Assembly (NCBI GenBank): GCA_027943335.1
Contig: BSBK01006028.1
Location: 350,817-414,816, forward strand
Direction of reading: 5' to 3'
Source: Chamaecyparis obtusa
Taxonomy: Eukaryota > Streptophyta > Pinopsida > Cupressales > Cupressaceae
Length of the DNA: 64,000 nucleotides
Part shown: positions 21,801-33,800 of the stretch, one piece after another
Layout of the letters: each line of letters starts with the position of its first letter
Numbering within the stretch: the first letter of the stretch is position 1
Position numbers and translations under genes: made by a program
The notes under the pieces: model-generated
The model's database searches: none
What the model saw: the letters and a program-made list of their open reading frames with translations, nothing else
Told to the model about the DNA's origin: nothing

Positions 21801-24800
21801 TTTAATTACTAAGATTGGATGTGGAATTCATTAACTAATTCATGGACTTATTCAAGGATTGTGAAGTCTGAAATTTATTATTTTGTTTAAGTCCTTTAAA
21901 ACCATATTGACTTCGAGCTTTGTACTAGGAATCTTGTTCAAAGGCAAGGATTGTTGCAAAGAAGTGAACAAAGGAAGGAGGTGAAGACAAGTTCGAGCTC
22001 AAGGCTAAGGATAGCAATGAAAGAAGACTAACTTAAACAGTAAAGATCAAAGAAAGACATCACTTCAAGATCGCGCACTTCAAAGATGGGACAAAGGAAA
22101 GAAAATTCAAGGATCAAGATCAAAGAATTATCTCAAGATCAAACCTTCATTAAGCAAGTACACCAAGGATTTTTTTGAGGATGATTCTAACACCAAAGAT
22201 AGCATTGGAACATGAACAAGGACATAAGGATCAAGTCCAAAGGGCAAGGAAGAATTCCAAACAATGAAGGAGGAAATACCAAGGGTGCAAGCATTACAAA
22301 GTCCAGCGATCCAAGAGAAAGATGTCCAAGAACGATGAAGAAATCCTTAGGATAAGGAAGTGAAATTAAGATAAAGATTGCAAGAAGCCTTCCTAGTATC
22401 GACATGAAGGAACTTAGTGAAATTTTACTTAAGTTCATTAGTTTTGCTAAAAGGGAGAAAGAGAAAAGAGGCATGAATGTTCATAATGATGAGTTGTATG
22501 ATGACTTGGCAGCTTCCTTGCTTCCTATTGGTCCTCAAGCCTTTGAATTTTCTCATTGGCTAATTTTGCAGTGCTTCATTTCTATTGGCTACTTTTGGTT
22601 GCCCTAATTAGGGTTTGTAATGGATTAATCTAGGCCATTGATTATAGATCATTATAGATCAATCTCGGTCGTTCATTGTAATTGGGGCTCCTATATAAAC
22701 CCCACCTCTCTCATTTGTAAAGCAGGACTTGTTGGTGAATTGTTGCTAATATAATGCCAAATTTGCTCTACTTTTCATTGTTGTGCCTTGCATGGTGAAT
22801 TGTTGTGATCAAGTTTGTATTATTGCATGGTGATCCACATTCCTCAACTAGATTAGGATTTCATTTCATGTTGTTTATAAGTAGTTAGTTGGATGAAAGT
22901 AATTGTGGATGCTTACTTGATTGACTCGACAAATCCGGGCCACTAGCCTCTTGTTGATGGTAGGAGTGAATTGTGTGGTAAGCCGATGATTGAAAGCACT
23001 TAACTTCAATTGGTATTGAATCTTTAGTTTGCATCCATTTGATGGGATTGAAGAGGAGATAGTGATTTGAAAACCATTTGAGTGTTCCTTAGAAGCTTGC
23101 ACTAGATGGGTGGAGTCGCTGGCGAGATCGCATCTAGTAGAGTCCAAGTCCATCAACAATTCCTTGCATTCATAGTAAGAAGTAGAAGTAGCCGTAGAAG
23201 TTAGGTTTAAGTTTGAGTTGAGAAGTTAAAAGTTGAAAATCAAACCATATTTTCATTGCACATTGTAAAGCAAAATCCTTAGAAGTGCATTATTGACAAA
23301 TCTTGAATGAACTGGCGTAAGTCCCCTTAAGTGATAACCAGCAATCACATCATTTCAACTGAGCAAGTATCCACAGTAAAAGAACCTTGAAGTCACCTTG
23401 TGATCTTACTTTGCAGGCTTAGCATAAGAAGTGACCTTATATCAAGAGAGAGTTGAATATTTGATGTTTCACTCCGAAACATTGAGTGTTTGATTCTGCA
23501 TGTTGTAGAGGAACAAAACTCACATCAACAGTACCTTGACTGGAGTATTTGTGCCTAACTTCTAGGTATCTTCTATTCCTCCTTTGTTTATAATCCTGTG
23601 CTTAGTTTTGTTAGATCTCTATAGTTTGTACATTCCTAGAATAAATTTGGAAAATACTAACATATTGAGTATTGAGTTTGACTATTGAAATGTATGTTAA
23701 GGTTCTATGATGTCTAAATGGTAGGCTTTACCCATGTTTTCATATGAATATAATGTATATATGCAAATTTTCCTATTTATTTTAAGTTTTCCCTATATTT
23801 AGATAGCTGTCCCCTTGCCGTCCCCAAACTTGGAAAAATAAATTGTCGACCTGGAAACTCGTCCCCATGTCCCCTACTGTCCCCATCCCAGAAACTTGGG
23901 GTAACACTGATTATCACATGAAAAATGAATCACAAGAGAAAAAAGGCAAAAAAATAATTAAGTTAATTCTTTATGAGAAGGTTTGATGGTTTAGAACCAC
24001 CCCTTACTATGGTATATAAACTATGTAAGGAACTTGGGAATGGCACAGAGATAACTCAAGAAAGGAGGTAGTTTGGTGGGCTATGGGCATAAAAACTTGA
24101 GAAATGGGGCATGCAATGTGCAACCAACTCGAGGAATAGTTTACACTTGGGACTGCCTTCACTAGGGCTGTCATTCATGGGCATCAATGGGATGCATAGC
24201 CACATGTTAAAATATAATACACATATTACCCTACTAGTATATTGTATACCTTATTTAAGAAGCTCAAACGACTAAGATCTTCCTAGAGTGAAAGTAGTCG
24301 TTCTGATGGTTGACCTTAGATAAGTCTTTAATATCTTATCACTGAAAATAGTGGAAAACCAATGTATAACTTCAATCTTGACATGAATCTGATTGAACAA
24401 TATGAATGTTTATCTAATTTACTATGTACTTTAGAATTCTTATAAATTACCACATGTTATAATTTACATTAGTTATTTAATATTTACATCTATTTGATAT
24501 CAGTGAAAATTCTGAATTATTTTAGTTCTAGTAATAACTATATTAAAATTTCTGCAATATTAAATTAACTTTGATAACTTAATCCTTTTGAATTTACCTA
24601 CTCTTTAGTGCGAGTCTGCATTTGTGTGTGTGCGTGTGCGTGCATGAGTGTGGAATTTCATCTTGATTAGCAAAAGACCATCCCACACTTGCATGTATTA
24701 ATGAATATTCCCAAACAAAATTTGGTGGAAGGAAGTGTAACAGAAGCAAATCAAGCATTTGACTTTCACCATCAGTATTGCGCATTGACATTGAGGAAGG

Positions 24801-27800
24801 AAATCTTTGAGAAGGTAAAGGACTGCATTCAGTTAAGAGGAATGGTCAAGGATACTCAAGATGGAATTCTGAATTATGTGGATGTAATGTTTGGACAAGA
24901 AGTGAATGATTAAGAGATGTTGAAAGATAAAATGAAAAGTACCTTTTTCAAGGCTACAGGTTCCTTTTTGAAAAAACATTTGGAAGATGCTACTTCATTC
25001 ATGATTTTAATGAATACTTGTCAAGAACAAGGATCAGAATGCAAAAAGATTTTTGACGCGTGCATAGATGACTTGGGAGTACAAGGTGGAGGCTACGCCA
25101 AGTCCACCAGAGGAGCTCGACATCATCATGTCTAAGTTCCTTGAATTTTCTATCAAGGAGAAGGATAAGGGGCACATATTCCTAGAAGATAATTTGTTTT
25201 GATCCTAAGTGGCATTGAATTTTCCTATTTTCTCATGCTCCTCACAATTTGTGCCATGGAGGATACTTTCTTTTTCGATGGCAACATTTAAAGTTAGTAG
25301 ACTAGGTGGTAGTTGTGATTGACTCCACTTAGGGTTCCTTTGAATTATCTTGGTCATTGATTTAAAATCAATCTAGGCCCTTGGTTTGTAATTGAAAGCC
25401 CTACATAAGGCTTTCTCATTTCATTTGTAAGAGATACATTTTGTGAAATTGTTGCCAAAATACTGCCTGAATAAATCCAAACTCATTGAAGCTTGGTGAC
25501 AACTTGTGTTGTTTTGGGATGTTAGCATGGTTTCCTACTTCTCATTAGTTTAGATTTGTTTACATTGAGTTGAATACTTCGATGGAAGATATTGTTGTTG
25601 ATTCATGGTGAAACCCTCATGTTCATACCATTTGTAATTTGTTGATTGCAAATTGTAGTGCATGGTTAGTTTGAACTCATTTTGAAAGATTAACTTCAAT
25701 TGATTTATGCTAATTGATTCACATGTTTATGGTGTTAATGTATATAAGTGATTTGAAAATCATTTGCATACCCCTTTGGAGGCTGCATCATATTTGCATA
25801 GTTGTTTCCTCGTGGCAAAGCAAAGCTTAGTTTGGTTTCTAAGTCAGCAATAGTTTCTTGCATTGTTAGAAATAAATTAAATTCCTAAACCTATCATTTT
25901 TGCATTTTATTTTAAAATCTTTCTTAGGATTAGTTGGAGAGCTCCATTGCAAGATCATTCGTTATTTAAGGGAAAAGAATTGATAAAATCCTGAACAATG
26001 CATAAAATCCCTTTGTGAAAACAAAAAATCACATCATTCACTGAGTCTATCCACCATAAAGTCGCATTGTTCGCATTGTAAACCTTGGGGTTGCCTTAAT
26101 TGGTCACATTGTTTAGCATTTGAGGTTTCCTTGTTCAAGTTTTATTCTGTGTTGGTGAGTGTCATGATTCACGAAACATGCATCAACAGAAGTGACACTC
26201 GGTTTGACTAATAAATCAACTAGTATGACTAATCAGTCAATCTAGTCTAACAATTCCTAATCAAAGTAGTTGAGACTAAGGTACATCAACTCACTTAAGT
26301 TTCAAAAAGTTAACTAGATGCTTATCCCAAAGAAAACAAGAGTGCCCTACATAGTTGTGTCCTCTTCATGCTGATCTCTTTGTGGCACTCAAGCCTAGCT
26401 CTATCACTTTCACTATTGTGCATCACTATGAGAATACTAGCCAAGCAACTCAAGGTAAAAACTCTAACAATGTTTTTTTTTTTATTGTAGGAAGTGAATG
26501 AGTGTCTCCCATAGTTATTTCCTTTAAATTGGGACAAATAAGGATCTATGTAGATATCTTTTATGTTTGAATGCATAGACGAAGAAGATGAATTACAGAT
26601 TGCTTTTATAGTGAAAATGAAGTCTATGGTTATGACCAGATGTCATTTGGACTTTACAATGCTCAACTACCTTTCAATGAATTATCCTACACATCTCCAA
26701 TAGGATGTCTTCCTACAACTCTGAAGTCTGACTAAATTAACCAAGACATGCATCTAAAGGCCTTCACAGATTCAGCTTGAAGAGGCAAAAGGATAGAAAA
26801 GGAAGTGAGATTTCAACTAAGGGCAAAAGTAGACTGGAAAAGGCTTGAATCTGAAATTATTTCCTTGAGAATGGGACTAGAAAAGGAAACTATCCTGTTG
26901 AACAGGAGCATGAAGTTTACGAAGAGCATTGAAATACTGGAGGACATCATCAACGCCCAAAGGTCACCAGTCATCATGACCAGTCTTGGCATCAAGGGCA
27001 ATCAGAAGATTACAAAAGAAGATTCAAGTTCTAAGGCTATAGAATTACCAAAGAATGCCAGATAAAGTTTGTCATTGATGTCAAACTGACCAAATAATTT
27101 GCACAGTTTCAGAAACTAACCGAATGAGTTGCAGAGTTTCAGGAACTAACCAGATGATTTGCAGCGATTCAGAAGTTTCTAGAATAATGATTTCAGTAAT
27201 CAAATTATTGCAGAGTAGTGGCTAATGAATATTATTTGTATATTTTATTTAGGTCTGTAGCAGCACTCCCCAACGACTCCAGAAGCCATCAATCATTGTT
27301 TGGTTGTAAAGAGCAGAGTCTTCCTGGCAGTGACTTCAAGTGCCCAAACAGCAGATTTTAACATTCGGGCCTATCAACATCTTCCCGGGAATCAGACAAA
27401 TTGCTCCAAGTATGATTATAAATCATCAATATCCATTTTCATATACTCCAACGGGATAATATTGGTGTGACCTTCTCCAAAGGGAACGTTTGATTTTAAA
27501 CTGTCAGAGATCTCCCTGGAACATGGCAATTATAACTTGCTTTTAATCAACAGGAAGACATTCCACCTATCAGGAAAATTGGTTGCATCATCAATTATAA
27601 CTACCAGTGCTGAGAATAGTATCGGCTTCATTCACCTCATTGGAAATAATGTGTTGGGAATAGTATTGGCCATTCATGCTACTGGAAATAATATGCGCTG
27701 AGAATATTAATGGTTTCATTCATGTCACTAGGAATAAATTGTGATGAGAATACTATCGACTTCATTCATGCCTCTAGAATATTGTCGTGTCTCATTCACA

Positions 27801-30800
27801 CTGGGACATATACTTATTGGGAGCAACTTCCAGGCCTGCAAAGAATGATTAATTGTTTGTTAAAAAGGTTTTGGTTATATAACTGTTGAGCAGTTTCAAA
27901 CTAATCTTCAACTACTCAACCGATGGCCATTCATTTATAAGGCTGTGAAGATCCGATGAAAGTGTGAATGTAAATGTTTTCTGTTGTGGAGTGCAATGAA
28001 GGCTTATCATGTTGTGTGTATGGTGTGATTTATGAGTGACAGTCCCAACCGGTGCTGAGAGGGGAGGGGTGAATCAGCACTTGTAAAAACTTTTTCTCGC
28101 TAAATCCAGTGAAGTAAACTTACAGCACAAAAGGCAAACAAATCTTTACAGATGGCTTTGCTTAGCCTAATAAGATCTCTATTTATGCTCAACTGAGAAT
28201 CAACACCGGTTGCCGCAGGTATATTCTCATCTACTGTTGTGCTGTTTTGCACAATCTGTTATCTCTCTTTCTCTACTTTCTTTTACCCCTGCTTCTGTAG
28301 CATATAGGTTCACTTTTTTTCTCGGCAGAATGAAGGCAACTTTTCTTCACAACAAGCATAAGAATATATACAGATTTGTTGCCCTAACTGCGCCTCAAAT
28401 GTATGACGTAATCCTGAGATCTTACGATTACATCACTTAGTGAAGTAATGGTTTACTGAGCAAACATCCAATGCATGCTCTAGCTTTATCCACTTTATGA
28501 AAAAAACAGCAATTGCGTGTCAGGCAACCTTCCTTCATAGGAGATAACACCTTGATTTAAAACCTCTGAATCCGGCTTTAAATCTTTCAATCGCGCCACA
28601 AGTTCCTTTACCTGCGCCTCAAACAGATCACCAAGACAACTCAAGATCACCCGGATGTACTGCAATAAATCCCGGTAGACTGAGTTGGTTGGAACAGATA
28701 GTTGACAGTTGACTAGACTTCCTCGATTCATATTAGAGTCTTATAATATACCCGTCCTTCGATCTGTTGCAGTTTCTTTCTTGTCTTACCGGTTGCATTG
28801 TCCTCAATGTGCTTCCTCTCGCGTGGATTACCGGTTTCATTGTCCCGGTTGTGTTATAGACACTAGTTGTATATTGCTTTTAGCTTCTCTTGTCTATACC
28901 AGTTTTAGCTCGGTTCTTGGGTGAAACTGGAATACTCTCTTCCCTAGTTGAGTGACTTGCCCGGTTACTGATGCTTAGTGTAGAGACCCGTTACAATGAA
29001 TTACAAACCAGCCTCTCTTGATGTAGATTTTCTTAGAGCATCAGCCTGTATAGAGATGACACATCTCTATCCTCTTTTGCCAATCAATGACAATATTTGG
29101 ACTGGTAGAGAGCTTACCGGTTACCATCATTTGATGCTAACAATCTCCCCCTTTGGCATTGATGGAAAAACTGTGAAGGGCATTTGGAGTCTTGCATTAC
29201 TTCCCTGGTTTACCAATCGGTTTGATTGCTGATTGCCAATTGCCACAATCTCTCCCCCTTTTTGACAATAATGCCAAAAGGCTAATCAAAAAGATTTTCA
29301 TTCTCTACTCCGCTCCCCCTGCGAGCAGCAGTCCTTTTCATCAGTTCATAAAAGATAAGGTGTAACCTTTTGTTGAATCATAATGAACTGATGACTCCCG
29401 ATTGATGATTACTGATGATTTGAGAGGGGTACAACCCCTAGTCTACCTCTGAGATACTCAAAAGTACTCTTTGGTAATGGCTTTGTAAATATATCAACAA
29501 TCTGTTCTTTGGTGGGAACATACTCCAATCTTACTTCTTTATCCTGTGCTAGTTCCCTCAAGTAGTGATACTTGATGGCAATGTGCTTGGTCTTGGAGTG
29601 CATAACAGGATTTTTGGATATGTTGAGTACTGTCACAGTGAATTGTGATCAGTTCAAATACCTGTTCCTGAATACCTTCCAGCAGTTGTTTGATCCAAAT
29701 CACTTGTGAGCATTTAATTGCAGCAGCAACATATTTAGCTTCAGCAGTGGACTGTGATATGCGGTTCTGCTTCTTACTTGTCCACGATACAATCCTCCCA
29801 CTTAGAAAGAAGGCACCACCGCTTGTGCTCTTTCTGTCATCAATGTTGTCAGCCCAGTGTGCATCAATGTAGACTTTTATTTGGAATCCTCCCTGGTGAG
29901 GAAACCACAAGCCATATTCCTCGGTTCCTTTTAAATATCTGAAGATTATCTTTACTGCCACCAGATGTGTTTCTTTGGGATTAGCTGAGAATCTTGCCAC
30001 TATGCCAACTACATGAGCAATGTCCAGTCTGCTGTGAACAACATACTGCAATTTTCCTATCATGGACCGATACATTGTTTCATTTACTTCTTTGGCATCA
30101 TCCTCTTTTGATAACTTGAGATTAGTTATCATTGGAGTTCCAACTGGTTTGGATTCTTCTAGTCCAAAAGTCTTAAGAATTTCTTTTATGTACTTGGACT
30201 GAGAGATGAAGATACCTTCTTTCAGCTGATGGACCTGTAGTCCAATAAAGAATTTTATGGGCCCAATCATAGACATCTCAAATTCTTTCTTCATTTCTTC
30301 AGTGAAGGCTTTACTCATCCTGTCATCCCCTCCAAAAATGATGTCATCAACAAAGATTTCAGCAATTAGATTTCCATCTTTTCCAGTTTTGAGATACATA
30401 TTGTTGTTGTCACCGGTTCTTGTGAATCCAATGTTCAAAAGGTATGAATGCAACTTTTCATACCAAGCCCTTGGAACTTGCTTAAGCCCATAGAGAGTCT
30501 TTTTTAGTTTGCAGACCATATCAATCTTTTGAGCAGATATAAACCCTTCCGGTTGCTCAATGTAGACTTCCTCTTTCAGTATTCCATTGAGGAACGCAGA
30601 CTTCACATCCATCTGATAGACTTTAAACCTTTTGTGAGCTGCATAGGCAAGAAGAATTCTTACCACTTCCAATCTAGCCACTAGTGCAAAAGTTTCTCCA
30701 TAGTCTAGTCCAGCTTCCTGAGCATATCCTTTGCAAACCAGTCTTGCATTATTCCTGATGACTTTATCGTCCTCATTCAGTTTGTTCCGTAGACCCATTT

Positions 30801-33800
30801 TGTCCCAATGACATTTTTGTCTTGAGGTCTAGGCACAAGTTCCCATGTGTCATTCTTGTCTATTTGTTCGATTTCTTCATCCATGGCCTTGACCCAATAC
30901 TCATCTTCCAGGGCTTCTCTGGTGGATTTGGGCTCAATACATGAAAGCAGACAGATGTTCTCTTTGGCCTTCTTCCTAGTCAAGACGTTCCCATGTTTAT
31001 CACCAATTATATTGTCAGTAGGATGATATGTGACATACATTGGAAGAACAAGTCTTTGTTCCCGGTCTGGTTCTTCCGGTTGAGCATTGTCTTCATCATG
31101 GTTCGGGACATCAACTTGTTCGCCTTCCTATATCAACCTGTTGGGTTCAGGTACATTCTCTTGCTCCAAATGTCTGTCCATGTGTATTTCTCTGTCATCT
31201 TCAATCATATCTTTGTTGAATTCAAAGGCATTCCCTTCGTTTAGGCCTTGAAGACTGTTGTGATCATCATGATCAGTCTTTATCTCTGGTTCTGAAGATT
31301 CATCAACTTTTACATTGATACTCTCAACTATCTTCCCTGTTCTTTTGTTCACACACCGATAGGCCTTACTTTTGGTAGAGTAACCTACGAATGTTCCCTC
31401 ATCGCTCTTGGGATCAAACTTCCCAGAGTACATATCTCTTTTAACATAGCACTTACTACCAAAGATTTTGAAGTAGCCTACACTGGGAGTATGTTTGAAC
31501 CAAAGTTCATAAGGAGTCTTACTAGTTCCCTTTTTGACTTGAACTCGGTTGAGTGTGTAGACTGCAATATTGACAGCTTCCCTCCAGAAGTGATGAGGTA
31601 GATCTTTTTGAATCAGCAATGTTCTAGCACAATCAATCAGCATTCCGTTTCTTCTTTCTGCTACTCCATTTTGCTGAGGAGTCCTTAGTGCAGATAGCTG
31701 TCTTTTTATTTCATGTTCCTCACAGTAGTGAGGGAACTCTTGAGAGGTAAATTCACGTCCTCTGTCTGATCTTAGACACTTCAAGCTTTTACCAGTCTCT
31801 TTTTCCACTCTAGCTTTGTAGATTTTGAACATGTGGAAAGCTTTTGATTTCTCCTTAAGAAAGAGTGTCCACATCATTCTGGAGAAGTCGTCCACAAAAA
31901 GCATAAAGTATCGGTCTCCATGGTAGCTCTTTGTTCTCATTGGTCCACACAGGTCAGTGTGCACCAGATCTAGAACATTCTCAGCAGAGAAGAACTTATT
32001 GTGAAGGATGTTCCGGTTAGCTTTCCCAACTAACAATCTTTACAAACGCCCTTGATGGGCTTTGTAATCTCAAGAAGTCCTCTTACCATTTTCTTTTTGC
32101 TCACTTTGACAATACTGTCAAAGTTTATGTGGCAGAGCCACCTGTGCCATAACCAGTTGTTGTCCTCTTTGGTCATAAGACAGATTTTGCTAGATTCTCC
32201 TTTGACCAAGGCTATGAGACAGGCTCCTTCCATTGAGTCAAGATAGAAAAGGTTACCTTTGCTCTGTCTACCGATTGAGACATGAGTTCCAGATTGATTC
32301 TTCACTATACAGGAACCTTGTCCGAATTCCAACAGGAATCCTTTGTTGTTCAGTTGTGCAACACTCGTCAAGTTGTACTTGAGTCCTTCAACCCAGTACA
32401 CATCTTCACAGACGGCATTGTTGCAAAGAGCAATAGAACCTTTACCTTTGATGCCACAAGGAGCATTGTTCCCAAAGGTAATTGATCCGCTATCACTGAG
32501 CTCGAGGCTGATAAACTTGCTCTTGTCACTGGTCATGTGGTGAGTGCATCCACTATCAATGATCCAGTCATCATACTGATGAGATCTTGATATGAGTGCA
32601 ACTCTTCTATTACTGGGCTCTCCTCCTTTATTGCAACAAATGCAATTTCTGGATCCTCCTAGTCTTCAGATTCGTTATCTGTGACTCCTTCTGCAAGATA
32701 GCACTCCTTTGCTTTATTCTTGAACCAGTCTCTTTTATCTTTATGTTCATTATCAGGACATCTTACAACAAAATGACCTATTTTATTACAAGAGAAGCAT
32801 TTCAAAGGGAGCTTTCCCTTGTACTTTTGTTTCCCTCTAAGGAATCTTCTTGCAATGAGTGCTTCGAACTCTTCTTGCTCCATCTCTTCTGAGAGCAAAT
32901 TCTCAGCAAGGTTGTCAATCTTTCTGGTCGAGCAGTTACCGATTTCTCTTCCCTTTTTAGTGGAAGAGATATTGGCAGAGGACTTGAAAGTTGCTTCCTG
33001 AATAGATAAGCTATTATCAAAATTACTTAATTCAAAGGCAGCCAGCTTAACGATAAGGGAGTCTAGAGTGAATTGATCTTTGGTCACCGATTTGAGCTCT
33101 TGAATGGCAGAGATCTTGATAGCATACTGAGGTCTGAGAGTTCTCAGTATTTTGCATTACTTCCTCTTCATTGAGCTTTCATCTGGCGCATCTGATGGAA
33201 TTGATCACTTCTTTGATCCAGTTGCTGTATTGCTCGATGTCTTCTCCTTCATTCATCCTCATATCGTCATACTTTCCTCTGAGGCTTTCGACTTTGGCTC
33301 TTTGAACATTAGGATCCCCTCCATAGACTGTTTGCAGCTTGCCCCACATCTTGAAGGCAAATTCAAGGTGTTCAATCTCATCATAGACATAATCAAGTAG
33401 CATGCTAGCTATCATATCCATAGCAGTCATGTGCTCAGTCTTGATCTTTTCTTGATCAGGTGTCAGGGTGCCAGTGGGCTCACTGTAATCAGTGGTAACG
33501 TGATTCCAGTACTAGTCACCGATGGTCTTCATATACAGCTTCATTCTGTTGAACCATAAGGTGAAGTTTTCTTTTGAAAACTTTGGTCCTTCCTCATCAT
33601 CTTGACTTTTTCCTTGTGCGGTTAAGCAGCAAAGAAAACAAGACTTGGCTCTGATACCAATTGACAGTCCCAACCGGTGCTGAGAGGGGAGGGCTGAATC
33701 AGCACTTGTAAAAACTTTTTCTCGCTAAATCCAGTGAAGTAAACTTACAGCACAAAAGGCAAACAGATTTAAGCAAATAATAACAGTAAGTAAACAATCA

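Larger units (their letters stand above)
19524..23530 (+). mobile_element. Giant solo LTR, 4,007 bp
   Basis: It starts TGTTGTGAGGTTTTCACACC and ends CACATCAACA (TGTTG...CAACA), flanked by the 5-bp direct repeat GTACC at 19519-19523 and 23531-23535. It carries a 41-bp array, a longer ~65-bp array, and two TATA-like sites in plus orientation. No gag or pol was recognised. An alternative is a nested pair of LTR fragments, since promoter-like sequence occurs twice. Confidence 0.65.

Noticed and set aside
15606..23909. CACTA-type transposon ends for the GTCCCC-rich family
   Set aside because: The termini read CAGTG, not CACTA/CACTG at the 5' end, and no 3-bp TSD was seen; hAT-like is the better, still tentative, label.
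28210..29232. Plus-strand frames repeated at 34191-35201
   Set aside because: They repeat because they lie in the two LTRs of Cop-B; no domain and opposite to the element's coding strand.
32596..32892. 98-codon plus-strand frame in Cop-B
   Set aside because: Antisense shadow of Cop-B gag.
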